NCBI RefSeq assembly: GCF_000248055.1
Contig: NZ_BAFC01000062.1
Location: 1-64,000 of the forward strand
Origin: Gordonia sputi NBRC 100414
Lineage (GTDB): Bacteria; Actinomycetota; Actinomycetes; Mycobacteriales; Mycobacteriaceae
Direction: 5' to 3'
DNA length: 64,000 bases
This document shows, piece after piece, positions 18,813 to 27,766 of the stretch (the stretch's first letter is position 1; each line of letters begins with the position of its first letter). The position numbers were made by a program, and so were the translations under genes. The notes under the pieces are model-generated. The model was given only the letters and a program-made list of their open reading frames with translations, searched no databases and was not told the origin of the DNA.

Positions 18813-20311
18813 ACACTCCGATCCGCCGGGTCTCGATGGTGGTCATCGTGATGATCATCGTGTTGCTCGCCAACGCCACCTACATCCAGGTCTTCAAGGC
18901 CGACGCCCTGAAATCCGACCCGCGCAACAACCGGGTGCTGCTCGACGAGTACTCGCGCCAGCGCGGCGCAATCACCGCGGGTGGCGAGGTCATCGCGGTG
19001 TCGGTGCCCACGGACAGCAGACTGAAGTTCCTGCGAAGCTATCCACCCGAGGGCGCCGAGGCGTTCGCCCCCGTGACCGGCTACTTCTCGTACCAGTACG
19101 GCAGCACCGAGGTCGAGCGCTACGAGAACTCATTCCTCTCCGGAAGCGACGACAGGCTCTTCGGGCAGCGCTTCACCGACATGTTCTCCGGGCGGGATCC
19201 GCGCGGCGGCAACGTCGTGACGACGATCAATCCCCGCCTGCAACGCGTCGCCTACAACCAGATGCGCAACGGCTGCAACGGTGGTTGTCGCGGAGCGGTT
19301 GTCGCGATCGCGCCGAACACCGGCAAGATCCTCGCGATGGTGTCGACGCCGAGCTACGACCCGAACAAGCTGGCCAGCCACGACCAGTCGGTGCGCGAGA
19401 CGGCCTGGTCGTCGTGGAATGACCCGAACGGCTCGGAGCCGATGCTCAATCGCGCAATCAACCAGCTCTACCCGCCCGGTTCGACGTTCAAGGTGGTCAC
19501 CTCAGCGTCGGCTCTGCGAGCAGGGGTGTCGCCGGATGTGCGCCTCACCGCAGCGTCGCAGTTCCCGCTGCCCGACACCACGATCTCGCTGCCCAACTAC
19601 GGCGGCGAAACGTGCCCCGGATCGTCGGGCGGCACCGTCTCGATGGTCACGGCGTTGAAGTACTCGTGCAATACCGCTTTCGCCGACCTCGTGACGAACA
19701 AGATGCCCAACGCGACGTCGAATTTCAAAGACACCGCTCGACGCTTCGGCCTCGACGAAGCCGGACCGGAGATCCCGATGCCGGTCGCGCAATCGACCGT
19801 CGGAGAGATCCCCGACCGTGCCGCGCTGGCGCAGTCGGCGATCGGACAGCGTGACGTGCGCCTGACCCCGCTGGAGAACGCGATGATCGCAGCGACCGTC
19901 GCCAACGGTGGGGTGCGGATGCAGCCCTATCTGGTGGATAAACTGCAATCGGCAGATCTGCGCACGCTGAGCACAACTCAGCCGACAACGATCAACGAAC
20001 CGATCACCTCCGACCAGGCGGCCACGCTTACCAGCATGATGGTCGAGTCGGAACGGGCAACCGCGGGAGCGGGCGGCCCGGTATCGATCGCGTCGAAGAC
20101 CGGCACCGCCGAGCACTCCGACACGAGCGCTGGTGGCGACTCGGAGACCCCGTACTCCTGGTACATCGCGTTCGGACCGTCGTCGAATCCGCAGATCGCC
20201 GTCGCCGTGATCGTGGAGAACGGCGACTACGGTGTGAACTCGGTCGGCGGAACCGTCGCCGCGCCGATAGGACGAGCTGTGATCAACTCACTGGTGGGAG
20301 GTGGACGATGA
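18809..20311 (+). CDS. pbpA: PbpA, class B penicillin-binding transpeptidase
   Basis: 500 residues. An N-terminal membrane anchor (about 8-27) is followed by the dimerisation domain and the transpeptidase domain, with SxxK in PGSTFKVV (Ser near 224), SxN in YSCNTAF and KTGTAE near 430. It cross-links peptide stems of the glycan made by RodA. The ATGA overlap with rodA supports coupled translation. Confidence 0.94.
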   Translation: MNTPIRRVSMVVIVMIIVLLANATYIQVFKADALKSDPRNNRVLLDEYSRQRGAITAGGEVIAVSVPTDSRLKFLRSYPPEGAEAFAPVTGYFSYQYGSTEVERYENSFLSGSDDRLFGQRFTDMFSGRDPRGGNVVTTINPRLQRVAYNQMRNGCNGGCRGAVVAIAPNTGKILAMVSTPSYDPNKLASHDQSVRETAWSSWNDPNGSEPMLNRAINQLYPPGSTFKVVTSASALRAGVSPDVRLTAASQFPLPDTTISLPNYGGETCPGSSGGTVSMVTALKYSCNTAFADLVTNKMPNATSNFKDTARRFGLDEAGPEIPMPVAQSTVGEIPDRAALAQSAIGQRDVRLTPLENAMIAATVANGGVRMQPYLVDKLQSADLRTLSTTQPTTINEPITSDQAATLTSMMVESERATAGAGGPVSIASKTGTAEHSDTSAGGDSETPYSWYIAFGPSSNPQIAVAVIVENGDYGVNSVGGTVAAPIGRAVINSLVGGGR

Positions 20312-21774
20312 GCCTGCAGAACGGCACGATCATCGCCGACCGTTATCGCCTGATCCGGCTCATCGCGACCGGCGGCATGGGACAGGTCTGGGAGGCCGTC
20401 GACACGCGACTGAACCGTCGTGTCGCGGTCAAGGTGCTCAAGGCCGAGTACTCCGACGACCCCGAGTTCACCGCACGCTTCCGCACCGAGGCGCAGACGA
20501 CGGCCAAGCTGAACAACCCGGGCATCGCGAACGTCTTCGACTACGGCGAGACGCCCGACCGCGCAGGTGGCGGCCCACTGGCCTATCTGGTGATGGAGCT
20601 CGTCGACGGCGAGCCGCTGAACTCGGTCATCTCACGGCTCGGACGGCTGTCGCTGACCAACACGCTCGACATGCTCGAGCAGACGGGTCGCGCGCTGCAG
20701 GCCGCGCACACCGCGGGGCTCGTGCACCGCGACGTGAAGCCCGGCAACATCCTCATCACACCCGCGGGCCAGGTGAAGATCACCGACTTCGGCATCGCGA
20801 AAGCGGTCGACGCCGCGCCGGTCACCCAGACGGGCATGGTCATGGGCACGGCCCAGTACATCTCGCCCGAACAGGCGACCGGCGACGAGGCGACCGCGGC
20901 ATCGGACGTCTATTCGCTCGGCGTCGTCGGATACGAGGCGCTTACGGGGCGTCGACCATTTCTCGGCGACGGCGCGATCACCGTCGCGATGAAGCACATC
21001 CGCGAGACACCGCCGCCGCTGCCCGCGAACGTGCCCGCGTCGGTGCGTGAGCTGATCGACATCACGTTGTCGAAGGACCCCAAGCAGCGCTATGCCAACG
21101 GTGGCGAGTTCGCCGACGCTGTTGCCGCGGTGCGTGCGGGTCGTCGACCACCCGCCCCCGGCGGCGCCGGAGCCGTCGGTGCTGCGGGCGCCGCTGCGGC
21201 AGGAGCCGCGGGTGGTGCCGCGCTCGCCCGCGGAACCGGCGCAACCCGCGCGATGACGGGTGGAGTGCCGCCGACGGGGACAGCACGCAGCGCGACGCAG
21301 GGAACGAGTCGCACGCCGACGTCGTACGGCCAGACGTCGTATCCGCAGACCTCGTACCCCCAAACCTCCTACCCGCAGACCTCGTCGACGCCGCCGTCGA
21401 ACAACAACAACGGGTGGACCACCGGCCAGAAGGTGCTCGCGGGCATCGCGGGTGTGCTGCTGCTCGGCGCCATCGGACTGATCGGTTTCTGGCTGGCGAA
21501 CCTTGATTCGGGATCGTCGGAGACGCCGACGCCGTCGACGACGGCCACGCAGACCACAACCGCTGTCCCGACCACGGCCGAACAGCAAGAACCCGAGGCG
21601 ACGACCCGCGACCGGACCACGACGACGCGTCGCACGACCACCACCGAGCAACCGACGACCGAGGATCAGACCACCCAACAGGAGACCGAGGAGCCGACCA
21701 CGACCAACGGCGACTCCGGTGCACCGACCGTGACCGGACAATTCTGTCCGCCCTTCTGTCTGCCGAGCCGATGA
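20308..21774 (+). CDS. pknA: PknA, transmembrane Ser/Thr protein kinase
   Basis: 488 residues. Kinase domain 1-270: glycine loop [24 protein letters not shown] near 141, DFGIAK near 160, and [10 protein letters not shown]. It is followed by an Ala/Gly-rich and a Q/T/S/Y-rich juxtamembrane stretch with PQTSY repeats, a membrane segment near 373-397, and a short Thr-rich outside tail. It lacks PASTA domains, as expected for PknA. It acts with PknB on septum and wall proteins. It starts on an ATGA overlap with pbpA. Confidence 0.94.
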   Translation: MSLQNGTIIADRYRLIRLIATGGMGQVWEAVDTRLNRRVAVKVLKAEYSDDPEFTARFRTEAQTTAKLNNPGIANVFDYGETPDRAGGGPLAYLVMELVDGEPLNSVISRLGRLSLTNTLDMLEQTGRALQAAHTAGLVHRDVKPGNILITPAGQVKITDFGIAKAVDAAPVTQTGMVMGTAQYISPEQATGDEATAASDVYSLGVVGYEALTGRRPFLGDGAITVAMKHIRETPPPLPANVPASVRELIDITLSKDPKQRYANGGEFADAVAAVRAGRRPPAPGGAGAVGAAGAAAAGAAGGAALARGTGATRAMTGGVPPTGTARSATQGTSRTPTSYGQTSYPQTSYPQTSYPQTSSTPPSNNNNGWTTGQKVLAGIAGVLLLGAIGLIGFWLANLDSGSSETPTPSTTATQTTTAVPTTAEQQEPEATTRDRTTTTRRTTTTEQPTTEDQTTQQETEEPTTTNGDSGAPTVTGQFCPPFCLPSR

Positions 21775-23720
21775 CCGCGACCCCGCACCATCTCTCCGAC
21801 CGCTACGAACTGGGCGAGACGCTCGGGTTCGGCGGGATGTCGGAGGTGCACTTCGCTCGCGATCTCCTGCTCAACAGGGATGTCGCGATCAAGGTGCTGC
21901 GCGCCGACCTCGCGCGTGATCCGTCGTTCTACCTTCGCTTCCGACGCGAGGCGCAGAACGCCGCGAAGCTCAATCACCCGACGATCGTCCAGGTCTTCGA
22001 CACCGGCGAATCCGAGACACCGGACGGGCCGCTGCCGTTCATCGTGATGGAGTACGTCGACGGTGAGACGCTGCGAGATGTGTTGCGCGCCAATGGTCCG
22101 GTGTCTCCGCGGCAGGCGATGACATGGATGGCCGACGTTGCGGCGGCGATGGACTTCAGCCACCGCAACGGGATCGTGCACCGCGACATGAAGCCCGCCA
22201 ACGTCATGATCGACAAGGCGGGCGCGGTCAAGGTGATGGACTTCGGCATCGCCCGCGCCATCAGCGACTCGACGTCAACGATGACGCAGACGTCGACCGT
22301 GATGGGCACCGCCCAGTACCTGTCGCCGGAGCAGGCGCGCGGCATCAAGGTCGATCCGCGCAGCGACATCTACTCGATGGGCTGCGTGCTGTTCGAGTTG
22401 ATGACCGGCGAGCCACCGTTCACAGGTGATTCGCCCGTCGCCGTCGCCCATCAGCACGTCCACGAGGATCCGCCCTGGCCGTCGTCGATCCGACCGGAGA
22501 TCCCACGCGAGCTCGACTCCGTGGTGCTCAAGGCGATGAGCAAGAACAAGGAGAACCGGTACCAGTCGGCCGCCGAGCTGCGTGCCGATCTGATCCGTGT
22601 GCTCGCGGGCGGTCGGCCGTCGGCTCCACTGCTGCTGACCGACGAGGACCGCACCGAGTTCCTCGACACCGGTCCTCGACGCGCAGCTCGCGGCTCCGAC
22701 GGGGGCGGCACCGGCGGTGGAGGCGACGACGGCTCCGGCGGTTCGGACGGCAACACTCCTCGACGCGCCAGTGACAACACCCCTATTCGACGACGCTCTC
22801 GCGGGTTGGTCCTCGGATCGGTCGCGCTCGTGGTGCTGCTGCTCGCAGGACTGCTGCTGTGGTGGGCTCCGTGGGCGTCGGAGAGTGCGCGACAGATTGC
22901 GGTGCCGTCGGTGAGCGGCCTCTCGTCGCAGGACGCCGAGAACAACCTGCTGCGCGCGGGGTTCAAGGTCAAACAGCTTCAGGAACCGAGCCTCGACGTC
23001 AAGGCCGGGACCGCGACAAGGTCGGCGCCGGGCGCGAACGTGCTGGCACCGGACGGCTCCGAGGTGACGCTGTACGTGTCGTCGGGACCTCCGCGACATC
23101 AGATGCCGTCGTTGCAGGGCAAGACACCGGATGAGGCGACCGACGCGCTGAAGGTGCTCGGATTCACCAACATCCGGACCGACGAGGTCGATTCGACGGC
23201 GGCGCTCGACGGCAAGGTCGTGAACACGACACCCGCGTCCGGTACCGATGCCGCGGTCAACGGACCGGTCGTGCTGCACGTCGGGTCCGGTCCACGGCAG
23301 GTGACCGTGCGCGACGTCGTCGGTATGCGTGAGGACCAGGCCCGCACGCTGCTGGAACAGTCGAATCTGAAGATGGTCGTCGTGCAGGGTGATTCGAATC
23401 GACCTGTAGGCGAGATCATCAGCTCGTCTCCGCCCGCCGGAACATCGGTCGACGAGGGCACCACCGTCCAGGTGACGGTCTCGCGCGGAAACCAGTTCAC
23501 GATGCCCGACCTGCGCGGCCAGACACCCGATCAAGCGCGCTCGACGCTGCAATCGCGCGGATGGTCGGCTTCGACCCTCACACAGTCGACAAAGGGCGTG
23601 CCGCTGGGCAGCCCGGACATCGGCAAGATCGTCGACCAGCAGCCTGCCGCGGGCTCACAGATGAGCCGTGACGACGCCGTCACGGTGACCGTCGGACAGC
23701 TCAGCCTGCTGCCGAACTAG
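21771..23720 (+). CDS. pknB: PknB, PASTA-domain Ser/Thr protein kinase
   Basis: 649 residues. Kinase domain 1-280 (GFGGMSEVH loop, HRDMKPANV near 136, DFGIAR near 157, [10 protein letters not shown]), a Gly/Ser/Asp-rich juxtamembrane link, a membrane helix near 345-367 ([18 protein letters not shown]), and four PASTA domains (about 376-649) that sense muropeptides or lipid II outside the cell. It is the last gene of the operon and overlaps pknA by ATGA. It faces trpG, which is convergent. Confidence 0.95.
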   Translation: MTATPHHLSDRYELGETLGFGGMSEVHFARDLLLNRDVAIKVLRADLARDPSFYLRFRREAQNAAKLNHPTIVQVFDTGESETPDGPLPFIVMEYVDGETLRDVLRANGPVSPRQAMTWMADVAAAMDFSHRNGIVHRDMKPANVMIDKAGAVKVMDFGIARAISDSTSTMTQTSTVMGTAQYLSPEQARGIKVDPRSDIYSMGCVLFELMTGEPPFTGDSPVAVAHQHVHEDPPWPSSIRPEIPRELDSVVLKAMSKNKENRYQSAAELRADLIRVLAGGRPSAPLLLTDEDRTEFLDTGPRRAARGSDGGGTGGGGDDGSGGSDGNTPRRASDNTPIRRRSRGLVLGSVALVVLLLAGLLLWWAPWASESARQIAVPSVSGLSSQDAENNLLRAGFKVKQLQEPSLDVKAGTATRSAPGANVLAPDGSEVTLYVSSGPPRHQMPSLQGKTPDEATDALKVLGFTNIRTDEVDSTAALDGKVVNTTPASGTDAAVNGPVVLHVGSGPRQVTVRDVVGMREDQARTLLEQSNLKMVVVQGDSNRPVGEIISSSPPAGTSVDEGTTVQVTVSRGNQFTMPDLRGQTPDQARSTLQSRGWSASTLTQSTKGVPLGSPDIGKIVDQQPAAGSQMSRDDAVTVTVGQLSLLPN

Positions 23721-23777
23721 GGCTCTTCAAGGCGGTCAGCTGGTCGTGAGCCACTGGGTGCCGTGAGAGCAGGGGCG

Positions 23778-24512
23778 TCAGCCCAGCGCGGCGGCCATCT
23801 CTTGTTCGAGTGCGTCGACCAGACCGGCGTCGACCTTGATGCCCGCGACGGCGAGCCAGTTGGCCAGCATCCGGTGTCCGCCCTGGGTGAGCACGCTCTC
23901 CGGGTGGAACTGGACGCCGTGGATGGGCAGGTCGCGGTGGCGCATGGCCATGACGATGCCGGTGTCGGTGCGCCCGGTCACGACGAGTTCGTCGGGGATG
24001 GTCTCGGGGAGCACGGTGAGCGAGTGATAGCGCGTCGCGGTGAACGGATCCGGTAGTCCGGCAAGGACGCCGTCGTCGTCGTGGATGACCTGCGACGTCT
24101 TGCCGTGCAGGAGTTCCGGGGCGCGGTCGACCGTCGCGCCGAAGGCTGCGCCGATCGCCTGATGTCCGAGGCAGACTCCGAGCAATGGGATTTCGTCCGA
24201 CGCCGCGAGTTTCACCAGCGGGATCGTCGCGCCCGCTCGCTGTGGGGTGCCGGGCCCGGGGCTGAGGAGCACGGCGTCGAAGCCGTCGACCGCTCGCCGC
24301 AATGATTCAGTGGTGAACTCGCCGTCGGCGTCGGAGAGGACCGGGTCGTCGTTGCGCCAGACCGTGACGTCGAGGCCGCCTTGCTGGTCCGCGGCTGAGC
24401 CGCCTAGTTGACCCAGGTACTGGACCAGGTTGTAGACGAAGCTGTCGTAGTTGTCGATGACGAGCACGCGGCCCAGGGGCTGCGCGGTTCCGTCTACGGC
24501 GGGCGTATTCAC
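23778..24512 (-). CDS. trpG: Glutamine amidotransferase of anthranilate/aminodeoxychorismate synthase
   Basis: 244 residues of the class I GATase type: VLVIDNYDSFVYNLVQYLG at the N-terminus, nucleophile Cys in GVCLGHQAIG (about 113), and the His/Glu pair in GVQFHPESVL. It supplies ammonia to TrpE or PabB; the sequence alone does not say which. A trpG/pabA gene convergent to pknB is conserved in Mycobacterium (Rv0013). The start is the first in-frame ATG; residues 1-14 are not conserved, so it may begin nearer GRVLVIDN. Confidence 0.9.
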   Translation of the reverse strand: MNTPAVDGTAQPLGRVLVIDNYDSFVYNLVQYLGQLGGSAADQQGGLDVTVWRNDDPVLSDADGEFTTESLRRAVDGFDAVLLSPGPGTPQRAGATIPLVKLAASDEIPLLGVCLGHQAIGAAFGATVDRAPELLHGKTSQVIHDDDGVLAGLPDPFTATRYHSLTVLPETIPDELVVTGRTDTGIVMAMRHRDLPIHGVQFHPESVLTQGGHRMLANWLAVAGIKVDAGLVDALEQEMAAALG

Positions 24513-24535
24513 AGGCTCAGGTTACTCGGCGCTCG

Positions 24536-24925
24536 TCAGGGTGGTCTCGACAAGCTCGACCAGCGGGAAACGCTCGAACAGCGAAAGGAGCTCGAGCAGG
24601 GGTTGGCACCCTTCCCGCTGATTGAGCCGGCGGCGAGCGCAGCGAGCAGCCGAGTCGAAATCACCCGCGTGGTCTGGACAACCTCGACCAGCGGGTGCAG
24701 CTCGACCAGCGGGGTGAGCTCAACCAGCCGGCGGGCGCCCCACCGCTGATTGAGCCGGCCGCGAGCGCAGCGAGCAGCCGAGTCGAAATCACCAGCGGGG
24801 TCTCGACAAGCTCGACCAACGGGAAACGCTCGACCAGCGGGGTCTCGACAAGCTCGACCAGCGGGAAACGATCGACCAACGAAGGAGCAGCTCGACCAGC
24901 GGAGTGACTCGACCAGCGAGCGGGG
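24536..24925. repeat. Mixed REP/BIME-like repeat block between trpG and crgA
   Basis: Two repeat types alternate. Type A (GGTCTCGACAAGCTCGACC plus AGCGG) occurs at about 24541, 24797 and 24843 with several partial copies. Type B begins CGCTGATTGAGCCGGC, continues GAGCGCAGCGAGCAGCCGAG, and ends TCGAAATCACC; its two copies are at about 24618-24666 and 24749-24794. The ends of B are the reverse of A, so A and B are opposite orientations of one element. No gene is supported here; mycobacteria carry Rv0012 at this place. Confidence 0.85.
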
Positions 24926-24989
24926 TCGGACGCGGCGACCAGGTGAGATACCGTGTAAGGCGAGTGATCTGCACCCAACAGAGGAAGTC

Positions 24990-25280
24990 ATGCCGAAGTC
25001 TAAAGTCCGGAAGAAGACCGATTACACGATCAACCCGGCGTCGCGCACGCCGGTCAAGGTCAAGACCGGTCCCTCCAGCAGCATCTATGTGGGCGTCATG
25101 CTCGGTCTGATGCTCCTCGGCCTCGCATGGCTGATCGTCTACTACCTCGCTGCGAGCTCGACCACCTACGGCGGCGAAGGCCAGGTTCTCCACTGGATGG
25201 CCAACCTCGGATCGTGGAACTTCCTCATCGGCTTCGCCCTGATGGTCGTCGGCCTTCTGATGACCATGAGATGGCGCTGA
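24990..25280 (+). CDS. crgA: CrgA, small divisome membrane protein
   Basis: 96 residues. A basic N-terminus starting [12 protein letters not shown] is followed by two membrane helices (about 33-52 and 72-90) with the family motif AWLIVYYL and the ending GLLMTMRWR. CrgA recruits FtsI and CwsA and slows septation. GAGGAAG (24981-24987) lies just upstream of the ATG. Position and orientation relative to pknB match Rv0011c. Confidence 0.95.
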   Translation: MPKSKVRKKTDYTINPASRTPVKVKTGPSSSIYVGVMLGLMLLGLAWLIVYYLAASSTTYGGEGQVLHWMANLGSWNFLIGFALMVVGLLMTMRWR

Positions 25281-25303
25281 CCTGCACTAACAGGTTCGGA
25301 CAA

Positions 25304-25390
25304 TCATCCACAGCCGTTAATCACATGTGTGTAATTCATCCCCACTGTGAGTAACTGCTGTGGATAACCGTTCCGACTTGTCCACAGGCG
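25304..25390. promoter_or_regulatory. Cluster of DnaA boxes upstream of the PH-like gene
   Basis: TGTGGATAA (reverse complement of the perfect box TTATCCACA) at 25360-25368 region, TTGTCCACA at 25378-25387 and TCATCCACA near 25307 lie within 90 bases. They are about 17 kb from oriC. The perfect box overlaps the proposed start codon of the next gene. Confidence 0.6.
25323..25368 (+). repeat. 46-bp repeat, copy 1
   Basis: Matches copy 2 at 25902-25947 at 44 of 46 positions; the first 34 bases are identical. It starts with a palindrome-like core (ATCACA, TGTG, TGTAAT, from 25320) and ends in TGTGGATAAC, a DnaA box. Confidence 0.9.
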
Positions 25391-25857
25391 AATGGTCGAC
25401 GCCGCGACCCGCTGCCGCAGCACTGCTGGTCGGCGGCCTGCTTCTCGTCGTCCTTGGGATAATCGCGGCGTCGGATCCCGCAGGCATGGTCCTGATGGTC
25501 GTTGCCGGCCTCTTGCTGTTGGCATTCGGGACGTACGCGTGGACGATCCGGCCCCGCCTCGCGGTCAGTCCGGGCCCGGTCCTGCACATCCGGACGCTGT
25601 CGGGCACGCGCGACTGCACGCCCGCGCAGATCGATCAGATCAAGGTGCTCAACATCCGCCGCATCGGACGTCGCAGCGGGCAACTCGAGATCGACGTGAT
25701 CCCCGACGACGCCGCTCCCACCGGCCAGTCCGATGGCCAGTCCGATGGCCTACGACTCGACACCAAGCTCTACGTCTTCGGCCGCTGGGATCTCGGCGCC
25801 ACACCCGCTGACGTCGCCGAACAGCTGCGGCAGGCCGGCTTCGACGTCGACGGCTGA
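25360..25857 (+). CDS. PH-domain-like membrane protein (Rv0010c-type)
   Basis: 165 residues. Two close membrane helices (about 20-58: LLVGGLLLVVLGIIAAS and MVLMVVAGLLLLAFGTYAW) are followed by a domain beginning RPRLAVSPGPVLHIRTLSG, typical of the bacterial PH-like family next to crgA in mycobacteria. The role is unknown. A short in-frame duplication (GQSDGQSDG) lies near residue 125. The start is uncertain: GTG 25360 sits inside a repeated DnaA-box element and has no good ribosome site; TTG 25378 is an alternative. Confidence 0.75.
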   Translation: MDNRSDLSTGEWSTPRPAAAALLVGGLLLVVLGIIAASDPAGMVLMVVAGLLLLAFGTYAWTIRPRLAVSPGPVLHIRTLSGTRDCTPAQIDQIKVLNIRRIGRRSGQLEIDVIPDDAAPTGQSDGQSDGLRLDTKLYVFGRWDLGATPADVAEQLRQAGFDVDG

Positions 25858-25901
25858 CCCATCACGATCACCCCTCGAGCTACCTCGCGGGGGTGCGAAT
25901 T

Positions 25902-25947
25902 ACATGTGTGTAATTCATCCCCACTGTGAGTAACTCCTGTGGACAAC
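25902..25947 (+). repeat. 46-bp repeat, copy 2
   Basis: Second copy of the repeat at 25323-25368, differing at two bases. It contains the inverted repeat ATTACA-TGTG-TGTAAT (25900-25915) and ends in TGTGGACAAC, the complement of the DnaA box TTGTCCACA. It lies between two convergent genes, where no promoter is needed. Confidence 0.9.
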
Positions 25948-26019
25948 TTGCTGACTCGTTGATTACCGGTGTTGCCGAGACTCGCTCAGAGCAGGCCCGA
26001 CTTCAAGGCAGACCCGACC

Positions 26020-26925
26020 TCAGAGCAGGCCTGACCTCGAGCTGCCGGCGATAACGCCGAGCGCGATGGCGACGATGAGCAGCACGACCAGCGCTATCCA
26101 CCCCACGCGTGAGGCGTTGCGCTGCGTGCGCGACTCGTCGGGCAGAAGCGTTGCCGGGAGGTAAATGACAGCGGCTGTCGCCGCGGCGCCGAACACCAGG
26201 CCGCCAACGTGGGCGGCAAGCGAGATCCCGGGCATCGTCACCGAGAAGACCAGGTTGATCACGATGATCGTGATGACTCCGGTCGGGGAAATTCTCGCTT
26301 TGACCACGATGACGAGCATCGCGCCCATCAATCCGTAGATCGCTCCGGATGCCCCGGCGCTGCGAACGTTGCCCGCTTCGAACAGCATCACCGCGGCGCT
26401 GCCGCCGAACAGCGCGATGAAGTAGACCATCAGAAAGCGACTGTGGCCGAGCGCGGTCTCGAGGTCGCGGCCGAGGATGTAGAGCGAGATCATGTTCAGC
26501 GCGATGTGCATCACGGTGAAGTGGAGAAAACCTGCGGTGAGCAGGCGCCAGTACTCGCCGTTGGCGACGTCGGCTCTCACGAGGTCGCCGTGCTGGAAGA
26601 GAGGCGCGAGCCCGGCGTCGAACGACTTCGCCTGGATCACGCAGAGCGCGAAGATCACCACGTTGACGGCGATCAGCGCATAGGTGCCGATCGGGGTGTT
26701 GCGAGAGACCCTCGGCGTCGACATTTGTGCGGTTCCGACGCTCGATGCCGCGCGCCGCGATCCGTCGTCGCCGCGACATTCGACGCAGTGTTGCCCGACG
26801 GCCGAAGGCGTAAGGCACTCCGGACACGCCGACCGCCCGCACCTGCTGCAGGAGAGCAGGGTCGAGCGGTCGGGGTGCCGGTAGCAGACCTGCGACGCGC
26901 GCGCCGGTTGCTGCGGTGTGTTCAG
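26020..26925 (-). CDS. Rhomboid serine protease with N-terminal zinc ribbon, likely CTG start
   Basis: 301 residues if begun at CTG 26925. The catalytic Ser is in GASGAIYG (about 193) and His in AAHVGG (about 239); [11 protein letters not shown] and about six to seven membrane helices complete the fold. Upstream of the first ATG (26724) the frame stays open and encodes a typical rhomboid zinc ribbon: CYRHPDR, CSRCGR, CPECL, HCVEC. No ATG, GTG or TTG exists in that stretch. CTG at 26925-26923 overlaps the ppiA stop as CTGA, mirroring the ATGA/GTGA junctions elsewhere, so CTG is the best candidate start. The minimum supported protein starts at 26724. Confidence 0.75.
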   Translation of the reverse strand: MNTPQQPARASQVCYRHPDRSTLLSCSRCGRSACPECLTPSAVGQHCVECRGDDGSRRAASSVGTAQMSTPRVSRNTPIGTYALIAVNVVIFALCVIQAKSFDAGLAPLFQHGDLVRADVANGEYWRLLTAGFLHFTVMHIALNMISLYILGRDLETALGHSRFLMVYFIALFGGSAAVMLFEAGNVRSAGASGAIYGLMGAMLVIVVKARISPTGVITIIVINLVFSVTMPGISLAAHVGGLVFGAAATAAVIYLPATLLPDESRTQRNASRVGWIALVVLLIVAIALGVIAGSSRSGLL

Positions 26926-27452
26926 TTGATCTCGATCTTCTCGATGACGACCGGGTCGAGCGGACGGTCAGAGCGATCGGTGGACGTCGTCGCAATCGCG
27001 TCGACAACCTGCTGCGATGCGGGATCGGTCACCTCACCGAAGATGGTGTGGCGACGGTTGAGGTGCGGCGTCGGGCCGACGGTGATGAAGAACTGCGATC
27101 CGTTGGTTCCCGGTCCGGCGTTTGCCATCGCAAGGAGGTACGGACGGTCGAAGGAGAGCTCCGGGTGGAACTCATCCTCGAAGCGGTATCCGGGGCCACC
27201 GCGGCCGGTGCCCGTCGGATCGCCGCCCTGGATCATGAAGTCCTCGATGACGCGGTGGAACACCGAGCCGTCGAAGAACGGTCCGGAGTTGCCTCCGGAA
27301 GCGTTGGGCTCGCTGTACTCCTTGCTGCCATCGGCGAGGCCGGTGAAGTTGGCAACAGTCTTGGGTGCGTGATTTCCGAACAGGTCGACAACGATGTCAC
27401 CGCGGTTGGTGTGGATGGTCGCGGTCTGCGTTTCAATACTCACGCCCTCCAT
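26922..27452 (-). CDS. ppiA: PpiA, cyclophilin-type peptidyl-prolyl isomerase
   Basis: 176 residues covering the cyclophilin fold: [19 protein letters not shown] with the catalytic Arg, [18 protein letters not shown], and a conserved active-site His in HTIFGEV. No signal peptide, so it is cytosolic. It matches Rv0009 in place. The ATG at 27452 may be preceded in vivo by other starts; [18 protein letters not shown] is the usual beginning. Its stop overlaps the proposed rhomboid start. Confidence 0.94.
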   Translation of the reverse strand: MEGVSIETQTATIHTNRGDIVVDLFGNHAPKTVANFTGLADGSKEYSEPNASGGNSGPFFDGSVFHRVIEDFMIQGGDPTGTGRGGPGYRFEDEFHPELSFDRPYLLAMANAGPGTNGSQFFITVGPTPHLNRRHTIFGEVTDPASQQVVDAIATTSTDRSDRPLDPVVIEKIEIN

Positions 27453-27520
27453 ACAACCACCTCAGCGCCGGTAGGTGTCAGAAGTGGCATCCGCCCGCAG
27501 CGAACTGGCACGCTGTGCAC

Positions 27521-27697
27521 ATGCAGAAGAAGCAGGTGCTCGCCATCGCAGGGGGACTCGCGCTGGTATCGGCCGTGGCGGCGGCCGTCATCGTCGTACT
27601 TCGTCGGAGTCGGCAGGAGCCCCCACCGATCTCGGCAACGGTTCCTCGGATCGACGAACTGCCGCCCACTATCAGCGCTGGTTCCGACGCCGAGTAG
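27521..27697 (+). CDS. Small single-pass membrane protein
   Basis: 58 residues: MQKKQ, one membrane helix (about 6-27, VLAIAGGLALVSAVAAAVIVVL), RRSRQ stop-transfer, then a short acidic outside tail. It is divergent from ppiA, the position held by cwsA (Rv0008c) in mycobacteria, but it is much shorter and I see no sequence match to CwsA. GTG 27515 is an alternative start. Confidence 0.6.
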   Translation: MQKKQVLAIAGGLALVSAVAAAVIVVLRRSRQEPPPISATVPRIDELPPTISAGSDAE

Positions 27698-27766
27698 CCC
27701 GACCGCAAGGTCGCCGAGTCGACGGTCCATGCGGTCTCGGGACACCGGTGCAGGTAATTTGGACCC

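Noticed and set aside
24536-24925. Possible short proteins with SRQARPTG-type runs between trpG and crgA.
   Set aside because: Readings appear on both strands and in several frames because of the REP-like DNA repeats.
26209-27372. Plus-strand 387-codon frame antisense to rhomboid and ppiA.
   Set aside because: It shares codon register with the minus-strand genes and has no recognisable domain.
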